Shown here in pieces: positions 8,358 through 17,789 of a DNA stretch of 56,628 nucleotides. The stretch's first letter is position 1. The number at the start of each line of letters is the position of its first letter. The stretch lies in NCBI GenBank assembly GCA_020851115.1, contig JADZDJ010000034.1:1-56628 (forward strand), in the 5' to 3' direction. Under the pieces are notes generated by a model that searched no databases, was not told the origin of the DNA, and was given only the letters and a program-made list of their open reading frames with translations. The position numbers and the translations under genes are program-made. Origin of the DNA: Pirellulales bacterium (GTDB lineage: Bacteria; Planctomycetota; Planctomycetia; Pirellulales; JADZDJ01).

Positions 8358-10379
8358 TTATACCCTCAGAGCGGCTCCGTGTGCCGCCGCACAAGCGGCG
8401 ACGACTTTGTCGCGCACCACATCAGCTTCGGCGCTCGTGAGCGTGCCGCCGGTTTTTCGCAGAATGACGGAGAACAGTTGGCTCTTCTTCGCCGCTCCAA
8501 GGCGCTGCGGATCGCGATAGGTATCGCGGTATTCGACCCGTTCCAAATCGGAACCGGCAGCGGACTGGACAGTGTCGAGCAAGTCGGCCCAACGAATCCG
8601 CTCGTCGACGACGAGATTCAAATCGCGCGCGACGGAAGGATAGGGTGACAGTTCGCGGGAGCGGGGAATCAACTCGGCAATTTCTTCGAGCATCGAGAGC
8701 TGCAATTCGGCGATGGTTGTCGTACTGCGAAGCTCAAACAGTTTTTGGCCGCACGCGGCGACTTCGCCGACGAACCCTAGCCGCTTGCCGCCGAGGCGAA
8801 GCTCGCTGGCGCGGCCTGGCGTAAGCAGCGAATGTTCGAAGTCAAACGCTTCGACCGTTGCCGCCGCATTCAGCCGTTCGACCATCACTTCGACGATCCC
8901 CTTGGTTGCCAAATAGTCGCCGCCGGAAGCGATTGCCAACATCAGCGGCTCATCGGGCAATCCGCTTGCCTGAGGCAAGTAAATTCTCGCGATTTCAAAG
9001 AGCTCGATCCGCAAATTTCCAATGGCTTCGTTCACGCGGCGTGTTTGAAGCAAACTCGGCACGAGGCTCCGTCGCAACTGATCGGCGCCGCGCAAAATCG
9101 GCGTCGATGCAGTGATGGGCGGCGCATCGGTCCATGGACTGAATGCTTTCGACAGACCCTCATCCACGACGCTGATGGTCATTGCTTCATCGATGCCGGC
9201 AGCCACCAGCGACTCGCGCACTTTTCCTAGCACTCGATCGCGGTCAGTCCGCGAGCTGATCGACATCGGCACACTCACATCTTCTGGAATGGCATCGTAG
9301 CCGTGAATGCGGGCGACTTCTTCGACCAGGTCGATTTCGCGCGTCAGGTCGCGCCGCCAACTAGGCGGAATCGCTTCGACTGCTTCATTCGTCGGCATGG
9401 TTCGCACGATCTTGTTTCCCAGGGCTGTCAAAATCCGCAGCACTTCCTGCACATCAATATCAATGCCGAGAATTCGCCGCAACTGCGAGAGCCGCAAGAT
9501 AATTGGCTCGCGAGCCGGCGGCGTGCGTCCAACGTCGATCGCTCCCGCCGCCAACTGGCCGCCCGCCAGCTCCAAGATCAGCTCACAGCACCGACGGCTA
9601 GCCCAATCGAGGCCATTGGGATCAAGCCCCCGCTCAAAGCGATACGACGAATCGCTGTGCAGCACCAGCTTGCGAGCCGTCGTGCGAATTGAGAGCGGAT
9701 CAAACTCGGCCGCTTCGATCAGCACGTCGGTCGTCGCGTTGCCGACCTCTGTATCTGCGCCACCCATGACGCCGCCAAGCGCCACGGGCCGCGTGCGGTC
9801 GGCGATCACGCACATCCCCGGAGACAGTTCGTATGACTTGTGATTGATCGCTTCGAACTTTTCTCCTTGGCGCGCTTCGCGGACGAAGATTTCCCGGCCA
9901 TCGAGCCGTTGAAAATCGAACGCATGCAGCGGTTGGCCACACTCCAGCAACACGTAGTTGGTGATGTCGACAATGTTGTTGATCGCCGCAATCCCGATGG
10001 TTGCCAATCGATCGAGCATCCACGGCGGGCTGGACTGAATCTTGACGCCACGAATAACGCGGGCCGTGTACCGGTAGCAAAGCGCAGGGCAATTGAGCGT
10101 GACTTTGGACAGTTCGGACACCGCAACGCTCGATTCGACCGGCTGCGGATCAATCAGCGCCAGCGGTGTGTTAAAAACGACGGCGGCCTCGCGGGCAATT
10201 CCAATGTGCCCCAAGCAATCGGGTCGGTTGCTGGTGACTTCCAAATCTATCGCAAAGTCAGATCCCTGCTGGGTCGTCTCCTCGTGATTCAGCCCCGCCA
10301 GCGTCAACCGCCGCTCAAATTCCTCGACCGACACAGTCAACGGCACGTATTGTTTCAGCCAATTCCAGGAAACGAGCAT
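8358..10379 (-). CDS. pheT: Phenylalanine-tRNA ligase beta subunit, short form without the N-terminal OB domain
   Basis: A 673-residue PheT, against about 790-800 for most bacteria. The N-terminus MLVSWNWLKQYV runs through LTLAGLNHEETTQQG and passes by residue 45 straight into LEVTSNRPDCLGHIGIARE. The EMAP-II/OB-type tRNA-binding domain normally inserted here (about 110 residues) is absent. The B3/4 editing region (around 100-300), B5 (around 300-370) and the C-terminal anticodon-binding FDX domain (around 580-673, SPYPSVARDLNLVVD) are present. PheT forms the alpha2-beta2 enzyme with PheS and edits Tyr-tRNAPhe. Confidence 0.93.
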   Translation of the reverse strand: MLVSWNWLKQYVPLTVSVEEFERRLTLAGLNHEETTQQGSDFAIDLEVTSNRPDCLGHIGIAREAAVVFNTPLALIDPQPVESSVAVSELSKVTLNCPALCYRYTARVIRGVKIQSSPPWMLDRLATIGIAAINNIVDITNYVLLECGQPLHAFDFQRLDGREIFVREARQGEKFEAINHKSYELSPGMCVIADRTRPVALGGVMGGADTEVGNATTDVLIEAAEFDPLSIRTTARKLVLHSDSSYRFERGLDPNGLDWASRRCCELILELAGGQLAAGAIDVGRTPPAREPIILRLSQLRRILGIDIDVQEVLRILTALGNKIVRTMPTNEAVEAIPPSWRRDLTREIDLVEEVARIHGYDAIPEDVSVPMSISSRTDRDRVLGKVRESLVAAGIDEAMTISVVDEGLSKAFSPWTDAPPITASTPILRGADQLRRSLVPSLLQTRRVNEAIGNLRIELFEIARIYLPQASGLPDEPLMLAIASGGDYLATKGIVEVMVERLNAAATVEAFDFEHSLLTPGRASELRLGGKRLGFVGEVAACGQKLFELRSTTTIAELQLSMLEEIAELIPRSRELSPYPSVARDLNLVVDERIRWADLLDTVQSAAGSDLERVEYRDTYRDPQRLGAAKKSQLFSVILRKTGGTLTSAEADVVRDKVVAACAAAHGAALRV

Positions 10380-10703
10380 GGCAGCGGGTGAAAGCGGTTT
10401 TGAAAGTTCAATCGTGGATGCTATACGCTAGCTGCTGGACTAAGTCGGTTTCAAAATCTAGCCTCCAGCGTTTTATTCCACAGTCGATAGCAGTCTATTC
10501 CAAGACACTCGATCCCGAAAGCCGTCGAAATGAGTGCTTGCCCCGCGAAATCATATAAAGATCGCCCAATTTCCGCCGAATAATGACATAGGGCCATGGC
10601 GAGTCAGTCGCTACAATTTCGCCGCCCTACTGTGGCCGACGGCGTTTGCTCGATCAAGCTATTCTGCGGCGAGTGAATCAATCTGAACTCGGAGGTTCAG
10701 TCA

Positions 10704-10901
10704 ATGGAGTGCCAATTCTTTCAATGGCTGTTCGCCGGTGCTGGCCCCACGACAATCCAGCATGCGTTAGTCGGAATCGGTTGTCTATTGGCCTTCGATG
10801 TGTTGCGCCGCTGGAGCAAGTCGCGCAAGGCCACCGTCGCCATCGTCACCAGTGAAGAGCATCCAGATTGGGCCGACGACGACTATCGGCAAGCGGCTTA
10901 A
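10704..10901 (+). CDS. Small hypothetical membrane protein (65 residues)
   Basis: A short reading frame with a good Shine-Dalgarno site (GGAGG, eight bases before the ATG), which is uncommon in this window. It starts MECQFFQWLFAGAG, has one hydrophobic stretch (ALVGIGCLLAFDVL), then a basic patch (RRWSKSRK) and an acidic tail. This suggests a single-pass protein with a cytoplasmic C-terminus. I do not recognise a family. It stands alone between the start of pheT and the 3' end of the PIN-TRAM gene. Confidence 0.5.
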   Translation: MECQFFQWLFAGAGPTTIQHALVGIGCLLAFDVLRRWSKSRKATVAIVTSEEHPDWADDDYRQAA

Positions 10902-10953
10902 TAGCACAGTATTTCGTTCGGCGATACGTTTTAGCGGATCGGAACAGAGCAAA

Positions 10954-11991
10954 TCACGCCGCGCGCGAATTCCCTTCATACCGCCCGAAAACCATTCGTC
11001 CGGCGCTCGTTTGTAGCACGCTGGTGACCGCAACATGTGCCTGCTGGCCGACATGATCTCGACCACCTTCGATGACGACCATTGTGCCGTCGTCCAAATA
11101 GCCGACCCCTTGGCCTGGTTCTTCGCCGGGCTTCACAATCCGCACGTCAATCGACTCACCGGGTAAAAACACTGGTTTCAGCGAGTTGCTCAAGTCGTTC
11201 AGGTTAATTACGCCGACGCCGTGCAACTTGGCCACCTTGTTCAGGTTGTAGTCGTTCGTAATCACTTTGCCGTGCAAATGCTTGGCAAGCAGCACCAGCT
11301 TCATGTCCACGGGTTGACCGGCGAATTCCGGTAAATCGCGATCGAAAATCTGCAGTTCGACCTTGGCATTTGAACGGAGCTTATTCAGCACATCAAGGCC
11401 GCGCCGCCCGCGGCTGCGACGCAGTTTATCGGAACTGTCGGCAATGCCTTGCAACTCGGCAATGACAAACCGGGGCATGATGAGTTGCGTGTCCAAAATC
11501 TCGGTCTCCACGACGTCGGCAACGCGCCCGTCGATGACGACGCTTGTATCGAGAACGTAGGGGCGACGGCCTTTCACTTCCTTGGAGAACTCGACGTAGG
11601 GAATGATGAACCGAAAGTCGTCTTTCGTTTGCATTAAGATCGAAATTGTTAAATAACACAGGATCGCGCCGAGGCCGAGTTCCACCCAGTGGACCACCGG
11701 CGAATCGGGCTTGGGCAGCAGCGGCGTCATGGCCAGGCGGACAATGTACGTGAGAAACATCCCCACGATCAGCCCGAAGTAGACGGCGGTCATCGTTTCG
11801 AGCCGCTTCGGTCGCGCAAGAATATCCAGTCCGATGACGATACTTGCACCGCCCAAGCAAGCCGCGATCACCACCCACGGGATCCAGGCGGGCTGATTGG
11901 GGAGAAGCTGAGAGTTGATCAGCCCCACGCCCAGCCCGACGGCTACCATGACAAAGAGCGATCGCAGAACGACGATTGCGACGTTTGGCAT
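10954..11991 (-). CDS. PIN and TRAM domain integral membrane protein (YacL-like)
   Basis: A 345-residue protein. Four hydrophobic segments occupy roughly residues 1-125. A PIN-type nuclease fold follows, starting RPYVLDTSVVIDGRVADVV, with further conserved acidic residues in VDMKLVLLAK and VITNDYNLNK. A C-terminal TRAM RNA-binding domain covers about 285-340 (PGEEPGQGVGYLDDGTMVVI). The layout matches the YacL family of Gram-positive bacteria, whose role is not firmly known; a membrane-tethered RNase is the usual inference. It is transcribed alone. Confidence 0.88.
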   Translation of the reverse strand: MPNVAIVVLRSLFVMVAVGLGVGLINSQLLPNQPAWIPWVVIAACLGGASIVIGLDILARPKRLETMTAVYFGLIVGMFLTYIVRLAMTPLLPKPDSPVVHWVELGLGAILCYLTISILMQTKDDFRFIIPYVEFSKEVKGRRPYVLDTSVVIDGRVADVVETEILDTQLIMPRFVIAELQGIADSSDKLRRSRGRRGLDVLNKLRSNAKVELQIFDRDLPEFAGQPVDMKLVLLAKHLHGKVITNDYNLNKVAKLHGVGVINLNDLSNSLKPVFLPGESIDVRIVKPGEEPGQGVGYLDDGTMVVIEGGRDHVGQQAHVAVTSVLQTSAGRMVFGRYEGNSRAA

Positions 11992-12330
11992 GTTTGGCGG
12001 CCCCTGCCGGCTATAAGTTTGCCCGGAGTGCTTCGCCGATGAAGCTCCGAGAAGTCCCTAAGAGAATCCGTCAAGATATTGTAGGCAAATCGCTTTGCCG
12101 TTGGGCTTGCAACCGCGATTCATTGGAGGAAAGGATTCTCCTCCTACATTTTTTCGGACGCCCTCCCATGAATCACAATAATCGCTTGTCTATTTTAGTT
12201 TTAGTGGTCCGGCAAAGGGGTCCAAATTACCCAACTTTTCGGCACAATCGGCCTATTTGCAACGAGTGCGCCGGGGGCGCTTGCTGGCGCGAGGTGTTGG
12301 CACACTGCAAAAACGCGAATTTTACGGCGA

Positions 12331-12420
12331 TCACTTACCAAGTGTGATCCGCGCGATCGCTGCAATGACCAACACCAAGATGCCGGTAATCAATAGGATG
12401 CCGAGGAAAGACCAAGCCAT
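12331..12420 (-). CDS. Possible 29-residue single-pass membrane peptide
   Basis: An ATG-to-TGA frame reading MAWSFLGILLITGILVLVIA and then a short basic tail (ARITLGK). The whole length is one ideal transmembrane helix. There is no clear Shine-Dalgarno site, but many genes in this window lack one. Such peptides are easily missed by gene callers. Chance cannot be excluded for 29 codons; the composition is the only evidence. Confidence 0.35.
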   Translation of the reverse strand: MAWSFLGILLITGILVLVIAAIARITLGK

Positions 12421-12476
12421 GTAGAGTGTTGTAGCAAAAAGAAGGCGGCTCTTAAATGGGGTGAAACGTTGTGGAG

Positions 12477-12587
12477 TACGGAGGGTTCGGTGTTCTAGAG
12501 ATTGGGGTGCGGTTACAAATTAACATGCTGCTTGAACCCTAAACTCTAGACCCTCGACTCCGAACTCCCGAATCCTCCCGTTTCGAC
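12477..12587. repeat. Inverted low-complexity arms in the pgsA leader
   Basis: The left arm (12477-12512) carries GGAGGGTTCGGTGTTCTAGAG. The right arm (12533-12587) carries GAACCCTAAACTCTAGACCC and CCGAACTCC, which are approximate inverse copies. The right arm ends about 40 bases before the pgsA start. Confidence 0.5.
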
Positions 12588-12626
12588 CTTCAACTTCGGC
12601 CGCTTTTCGGCGTACAATACCTCGCT

Positions 12627-13253
12627 ATGGCAACTGAGACCAAGCCATCGAGAACGGCCAAGTACGACGAGCGGACGATCGTCAATTTTCCCAATCAAGT
12701 GACAAGCGTGCGCTTGATTTTGGCGGTCGTGCTGTTTGTTTTGCTCCACTTTCAATTTTATGGAGTTGGATTTTGGCTGTTTCTCATTGCCGCCGGAACC
12801 GATTGGCTCGACGGTTTTTGGGCGCGACGATACGGCCAGATTACGATCCTTGGCCGAATGCTGGATCCGTTCGTCGATAAGGTGATTATCGTCGGCACGT
12901 ATATTTTTCTGGCGGCCGATCCCAACTCTGGCCTGAAGGCTTGGATGGCGGTTTTGGTTCTCGGCCGCGAATTGCTCGTGACCGCGCTACGGAGCTTTCT
13001 GGAGCAACAAGGGGCCGACTTTTCCGCCGCACTGTCCGGCAAGCTGAAGTTCATCCTGCAATGCACGGCCGCCGGTGCAAGTCTGTTTTGGCTGAGCTAT
13101 ATCCCTAATTCCCCTCCCATAATTCCACAATCAACCGCTGGCCCCGGCTGGGTTCAAGTCGTCGCCGTGGTGTCGATCTGGTCGATGATTGTCGTGACGA
13201 TTTACTCGGGCTACGACTATGTGCGGGCGGCTATACGATTGATCCGCCGCTAA
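12627..13253 (+). CDS. pgsA: CDP-diacylglycerol-glycerol-3-phosphate 3-phosphatidyltransferase
   Basis: A 208-residue membrane enzyme that makes phosphatidylglycerol phosphate. The CDP-alcohol phosphotransferase motif is complete: DWLDGFWARRYGQ followed by GRMLDPFVDK, which supplies the four metal-binding aspartates. Several hydrophobic helices follow. Its product, phosphatidylglycerol, is the lipid donor for Lgt. A protease gene follows after 24 bases on the same strand and may be co-transcribed. Confidence 0.92.
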   Translation: MATETKPSRTAKYDERTIVNFPNQVTSVRLILAVVLFVLLHFQFYGVGFWLFLIAAGTDWLDGFWARRYGQITILGRMLDPFVDKVIIVGTYIFLAADPNSGLKAWMAVLVLGRELLVTALRSFLEQQGADFSAALSGKLKFILQCTAAGASLFWLSYIPNSPPIIPQSTAGPGWVQVVAVVSIWSMIVVTIYSGYDYVRAAIRLIRR

Positions 13254-13277
13254 GATCGGCCGACTTCGTTCGAGGCT

Positions 13278-14255
13278 ATGGACGAATTTTTACAGTCGCT
13301 GATCTTTCTGGCGTTTATCGGTTTCGTCGCGCTGCCCGCGTGGATCGTGATTGGCCATCGACTCTGGCGCGGGCAACCAATTCTTGAGTACGAGCAGCAT
13401 CGCACCGTGCCGTGGAACTGGGTAGACGTGTTGATTGCGATGACGATTTTTCTGGTCGCGCAGGGAGTCTGCTTGGTGGTAGCGATGAGAGTAGCAGGCT
13501 TCCAGGACATGGCAGAGGCGTTGCATGATCCCCGCGCGCAGCTTCCGCTATTGGCTGGGGCCGCCGTCGCCAATCTGCTGACGTTTGCATTGTCGTTGAT
13601 GATTATCCTTGATCGCACCGGCGCGACTGCGCGCGATTTCGGCCTGGATTCGGGGCCGATCTTGCGCGACATTTTGTATGGCTTCGTCGGCTTCCTCGCG
13701 GTGGCACCGATCGTTTACTTCATTCAAATGGTTTTCAACTTCGTCATGAAGATTCGATATGACCACCCTTTGATCGAGGCATTTCAAGATCGACAGGATC
13801 TAACGTCGATGGCGATCCTTTCGGCAATGGCGGTGATCGCCGCTCCTTTGACTGAGGAGTTTTTCTTTCGGGTGCTGCTCCAAGGCTGGCTTGAAGCGAT
13901 GGAAGTCCGCGCCGTCGGGCATGCTCGCGATGAGTCGGTCAATAATTTTCCGGAGCTGGGCGAATCGATTCGCGATCTGGCCGGCGAACCTGCGCCTAGT
14001 GTCGCAACGCCGCCAGTGGCCGGCTGGGCCGGCCTACCGATGGGAAGTGTTCCGATTCTAATTTCTTCGCTGCTGTTTGCTTCGGTTCATTTGGGTCAAG
14101 GGGCCGCGCCGGCTCCACTCCTCGTTTACGCGCTGATGCTTGGTTTTTTGTACCATCGAACTCACCGGCTGATGCCATCGCTCGTGGCCCATTTCGCATT
14201 GAACTCGACCAGCATGGTCATGCTCTTTCTGGCTGCGGGACATGGGGCGAATTGA
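13278..14255 (+). CDS. CPBP-family intramembrane metalloprotease
   Basis: A polytopic 325-residue protein of the CAAX protease/bacteriocin-processing family. The motifs are LTEEFFFRVLLQGW (EExxxR), FASVHLGQG (FxxxH) and LVAHFALNST (HxxxN/S). Between the first and second motif is a long polar insert of about 70 residues (roughly 215-255), rich in Ala, Pro and acidic residues. The substrate is unknown. It probably shares a transcript with pgsA. Confidence 0.87.
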   Translation: MDEFLQSLIFLAFIGFVALPAWIVIGHRLWRGQPILEYEQHRTVPWNWVDVLIAMTIFLVAQGVCLVVAMRVAGFQDMAEALHDPRAQLPLLAGAAVANLLTFALSLMIILDRTGATARDFGLDSGPILRDILYGFVGFLAVAPIVYFIQMVFNFVMKIRYDHPLIEAFQDRQDLTSMAILSAMAVIAAPLTEEFFFRVLLQGWLEAMEVRAVGHARDESVNNFPELGESIRDLAGEPAPSVATPPVAGWAGLPMGSVPILISSLLFASVHLGQGAAPAPLLVYALMLGFLYHRTHRLMPSLVAHFALNSTSMVMLFLAAGHGAN

Positions 14256-14529
14256 CGATCATCGCCACTTTCGGCGGGTCCTTTGTGTCACTATAATCGC
14301 ACGCTCACGCCCGGCCTTCGAGTTCATCAATGGCATGAGGCCGCAATGAGTACGATCGTCTGTGGATCGTCATGGGTCACTCTTGAACTTGCCATAGGCA
14401 TCCAAGAGGTTGTGAAATGATCGTAATGGCAGCTTCCAGCTGCCGATGCGCTCGATGAGCTTTCGCCATGTCCTCGGCGGCTGAAGGCCGCCATTACCGA
14501 ACCCTGTACCCGAACTCTGTACCCTTACC

Positions 14530-15621
14530 ATGTCCTACGGTTTCGGAATCATCGGCTGCGGAATGATCGCGCGCTTTCACGCCAAAGCCATTGCAGACAT
14601 CAAAGGCGCAAAGCTGGTCGCCGTGTTCGATAGTTATGCTCCCGCCGTCGAAAAGTTTGTCGCCGAAATCGGCTGCAAGGGCTACACGAAGCTCGATGAG
14701 ATGCTCGCCGATTCCAAGGTGCAGGTCGTCACGATTGGCACTCCCAGCGGTGCCCACATGGAGCCTGCTATCGCTGCCGCCAATGCTGGCAAGCATGTGA
14801 TCGTCGAAAAGCCGCTGGAAATCACGCTCAATCGCTGCAACGCCATCATCGACGCCTGCAAGAAAAACAAAGTGAAGCTGGCAACGGTTTTTCCCTCCCG
14901 ATTTCATGCGCCCGTCCGCGAAATCAAAGGGGCCATTGATGGCGGCCGCTTTGGCAAGCTGACGATGGGGGATGCCTACGTGAAATGGTTCCGCACGCAG
15001 CAATACTATGATAGTGGAGCATGGCGCGGAACGTGGAAGCTTGATGGCGGCGGCGCGCTGATGAACCAAGCCATCCACAGCGTCGATCTGCTGACTTACT
15101 TGATGGGCCCGGTGGTCGAAGTCACCGCCCACAGTGCAACACTTGCGCACGAGCGAATTGCGGTGGAAGATGTCGTTGTAGCCACCGTGAAATTTGCAAA
15201 CGGCGCTCTGGGCGTCATCGAAGCTAGCACAGCCGCCTATCCAGGCTACCTCAAGCGAATAGAAATCCACGGCTCGGAAGGCCCGGCCGTCATGGAAGAA
15301 GAAGACATCAAAGTTTGGGACTTCGCCAAGAAAATTCGTCGAGACGAGGCGATTCATCAGCGGATGGCCGCAAGTCGCAGCACCGGCGGCGGTGCAAGCG
15401 ATCCTGCGGCCATCGGTCACCACGGCCACACCAAGCAATTCGCCGATTTGCTCGATGCCGTGAAAAAGAACCGCAATCCGGCGGTCGATGGCCCTGAAGG
15501 CCGCCGCTCGGTCGAAATCATTCTGGCCATCTATAAATCTGCCGAAATCGGCAAAGCCGTGAAACTGCCACTAGCAGGCGACCCGTCGCTCAGCGCTCGG
15601 AAGCGAGACAAGGGCCATTAA
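14530..15621 (+). CDS. Gfo/Idh/MocA-family oxidoreductase
   Basis: A 363-residue NAD(P)-dependent dehydrogenase. The N-terminal Rossmann fold shows GFGIIGCGMIARFHAKA, and the conserved EKP motif is in GKHVIVEKPLEITL (about residues 90-103). The C-terminal alpha/beta domain has the GGGALMNQAIHSVDLLTYL block with the usual catalytic histidine. No Tat-type leader is seen, so it should act in the cytoplasm. Family members act on sugars, inositols or related polyols; the substrate cannot be told here. Its leader carries CTGTACCC-type repeated words just before the start. Confidence 0.9.
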   Translation: MSYGFGIIGCGMIARFHAKAIADIKGAKLVAVFDSYAPAVEKFVAEIGCKGYTKLDEMLADSKVQVVTIGTPSGAHMEPAIAAANAGKHVIVEKPLEITLNRCNAIIDACKKNKVKLATVFPSRFHAPVREIKGAIDGGRFGKLTMGDAYVKWFRTQQYYDSGAWRGTWKLDGGGALMNQAIHSVDLLTYLMGPVVEVTAHSATLAHERIAVEDVVVATVKFANGALGVIEASTAAYPGYLKRIEIHGSEGPAVMEEEDIKVWDFAKKIRRDEAIHQRMAASRSTGGGASDPAAIGHHGHTKQFADLLDAVKKNRNPAVDGPEGRRSVEIILAIYKSAEIGKAVKLPLAGDPSLSARKRDKGH

Positions 15622-15831
15622 CGGGCGACTACCAACGATGTCACGTCTTGGGAAGTTGTAACGACACTGCGCATGGGGCCGAGTACGAATAGTGCGATGC
15701 ACAGGTTGATATTCTGGTCATTTGTGAGCGCGACCGCGCCGACGAATCGAGCGAGAATGCCGGCGGCTCGGAAGATACAATCGGCCACGAGCGGACAACG
15801 TCGATCGGCTAGGCGAACCACTTGGCAACGC

Positions 15832-15840
15832 CTATAATCG
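15832..15840 (+). promoter_or_regulatory. TATAAT -10-like element upstream of guaA
   Basis: CTATAATCG is a perfect -10 hexamer in a GC-rich context, about 150 bases before guaA. No good -35 box is visible. A near-identical context (CTATAATCGCACGCTC) occurs at 14291-14306. Confidence 0.35.
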
Positions 15841-15848
15841 TGCGCTCC

Positions 15849-15877
15849 GCCCGAGATGGTCTCGGGCTTTTTATATT
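15849..15877 (+). terminator. Intrinsic terminator between the oxidoreductase gene and guaA
   Basis: GCCCGAGA/TCTCGGGC with a 3-base loop, followed by TTTTTATATTT. It lies about 230 bases after the oxidoreductase stop and about 110 bases before guaA. It could end readthrough, or attenuate guaA if transcription starts just upstream. Confidence 0.75.
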
Positions 15878-15986
15878 TAGCGGCCTTGAAATTTGACCAC
15901 GATGAGCCGATCGTCGCGGGGAATTTTCTTTCGCAAGTTTCCCATACACCCTGCGGTCGATTCATTCTTGGCAGGAACTAGTCGGA

Positions 15987-17570
15987 ATGACGAAAGTTGC
16001 TCTGGTGACGCCGTCGCAAGTTGCCGGCTTGGCCGATGAAAAAGTGCTGGTACTCGATTTTGGATCGCAGTACGCGCAACTGATTGCCCGTCGGGTGCGC
16101 GAGCAAAACGTCTACTGCGAAATCGTGCGTCACGACATTACCTCGGCCCGGGTGCGCGAGATTGCCCCCAAGGGGTTGATTCTCTCCGGTGGACCCTTGA
16201 GTGTTTATGAAGCTGGGGCGCCCCGCTGCGATCACGAATTGTTCCAACTCGACATACCAGTCCTTGGCATCTGCTATGGCATGCAATTGATGTGTGAAGC
16301 CCTGGGGGGACACGTAAAGAGTGCGCCGGCCCGGGAGTATGGCCGGGCACACTGCACCGTTGTCAGTACCGATGACTTGTTTAACGGCGTCGCCGGCCAA
16401 ACCGAAGTGTGGATGAGCCACGGCGACCAAGTGAGCGAAGTCTCCGCCGATTTTGAACCGCTTGCCCGGACGAGCACTTGCCCGATCGCGGCCGTGAAAC
16501 ACAAGCGGTTGCCGCTCTATGGGCTGCAATTCCATCCCGAAGTGACGCATACGCCACCAGGCAAGGCAATTCTGGCAAATTTCCTGAGCAATGTTTGCGG
16601 CTGCCGCGGCACCTGGCGATTGGCGGATTTTGCCGAGCAAACGATTCGCGATCTGCGCAAGCGCATTGGCCAGCACCGCGTCATTTGCGGACTTTCCGGC
16701 GGCGTCGATTCGTCCGTTGTCGCGGCGCTGTTGGCCAAGGCGATCGGATCGCAACTTTCCTGCATCCTTGTCGATAACGGACTGTTGCGGAAGGACGAAG
16801 AGGCTGCGGTGATCCGCGAATTCACGACGCACTTCAACACCGATTTGCACGTGGTAAAAGCTGAGGATCGCTTTCTCGCGGCGCTTGCCGGTGTGACCGA
16901 TCCTCAAGCCAAGCGAAAAGTCATCGGCCACGAATTTATCGAGTGCTTCCAAGACGAATCGCAGCGAATTCAAGGAGCGCACTATTTGGCCCAAGGCACG
17001 CTTTATCCCGATGTTATCGAAAGTGGTGCTGCGATCGACGGGCCGGCAGCCACCATCAAACTCCACCACAACGTCGGTGGTTTGCCCGCGGAACTGGGCT
17101 TCGAACTGATCGAGCCGCTGCGAGACTTGTTCAAAGACGAAGTGCGACGGCTGGGGATCCAACTCGGCCTACCAGAGGAAATCGTCTGGCGGCATCCCTT
17201 CCCCGGCCCCGGTTTGGCGGTGCGCTGCCTTGGCGAAGTCAGCAAGCACAGACTCGACACGCTTCGCGAGGCAGACGCGATTGTGGTGCACGAAATCAAA
17301 GCAGCCGGATTGTATCGCCAAACCGCCCAAGTTTTCGCGGTATTGCTCCCGGTGCAAAGCGTCGGTGTGATGGGAGACGCTCGCACGTACGACAACGTGC
17401 TGGCCGTACGTGCGGTCGATACCGCAGATTTCATGACCGCCGACTGGAGCCGACTCCCGTATGACTTGCTGGCAACCATCTCCACGCGGATTATCAACGA
17501 GGTCAAGGGCGTTAACCGCGTCGTCTACGACATCAGCAGCAAGCCGCCGGCCACTATTGAATGGGAATAG
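15987..17570 (+). CDS. guaA: GMP synthase (glutamine-hydrolysing)
   Basis: A 527-residue enzyme converting XMP to GMP. The class I glutamine amidotransferase domain covers residues 1-205, with the nucleophile Cys in [10 protein letters not shown] and the His/Glu pair in [10 protein letters not shown]. The ATP-pyrophosphatase domain starts at about 225 with the P-loop [13 protein letters not shown]. The dimerisation domain ends in the conserved [12 protein letters not shown]. Length and ending are standard. The start ([10 protein letters not shown]) adds about 18 residues before the usual [20 protein letters not shown]. Confidence 0.97.
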   Translation: MTKVALVTPSQVAGLADEKVLVLDFGSQYAQLIARRVREQNVYCEIVRHDITSARVREIAPKGLILSGGPLSVYEAGAPRCDHELFQLDIPVLGICYGMQLMCEALGGHVKSAPAREYGRAHCTVVSTDDLFNGVAGQTEVWMSHGDQVSEVSADFEPLARTSTCPIAAVKHKRLPLYGLQFHPEVTHTPPGKAILANFLSNVCGCRGTWRLADFAEQTIRDLRKRIGQHRVICGLSGGVDSSVVAALLAKAIGSQLSCILVDNGLLRKDEEAAVIREFTTHFNTDLHVVKAEDRFLAALAGVTDPQAKRKVIGHEFIECFQDESQRIQGAHYLAQGTLYPDVIESGAAIDGPAATIKLHHNVGGLPAELGFELIEPLRDLFKDEVRRLGIQLGLPEEIVWRHPFPGPGLAVRCLGEVSKHRLDTLREADAIVVHEIKAAGLYRQTAQVFAVLLPVQSVGVMGDARTYDNVLAVRAVDTADFMTADWSRLPYDLLATISTRIINEVKGVNRVVYDISSKPPATIEWE

Positions 17571-17789
17571 TTCGCGGCGATCGTCGGCGAATTAAAGACC
17601 GCGATTGGACGAGCTTTGCCCAGATTGGTTATACCGCCTCGGCATCGGTCAGCAAGTTTTGCCTATGGAGTTGAACCCTTGAATTCGGCCGGCCTCGGGT
17701 GTCGCCGAAACGGCCAGCGGTGTATAAATGGTGTCGCCAAGTGATTATTTCTAAATCGTACATTTGTCTAAATTGAGAAAGTAGCTGTC

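Larger units (their letters stand above)
11992..12626. other. Intergenic region with a possible tiny gene and inverted word arms
   Basis: About 630 bases between divergent genes. It holds a possible 29-codon membrane peptide gene (12331-12420, minus) and an inverted pair of low-complexity arms (12477-12587). Nothing else is recognisable in 12000-12330. Confidence 0.4.

Noticed and set aside
14494-15438. A 314-codon minus-strand open frame
   Set aside because: It is antisense to the Gfo/Idh/MocA oxidoreductase gene.
15618-15965. A 115-codon minus frame between the oxidoreductase gene and guaA
   Set aside because: It runs through a clear plus-strand terminator, and its protein has no recognisable pattern.
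15841-15986. Purine riboswitch before guaA
   Set aside because: I looked for the conserved purine-aptamer junction pattern and did not see it; only a plain terminator hairpin is present.
15978-17162. A 394-codon minus-strand open frame
   Set aside because: It is entirely antisense to guaA and reflects the codon bias of that gene.
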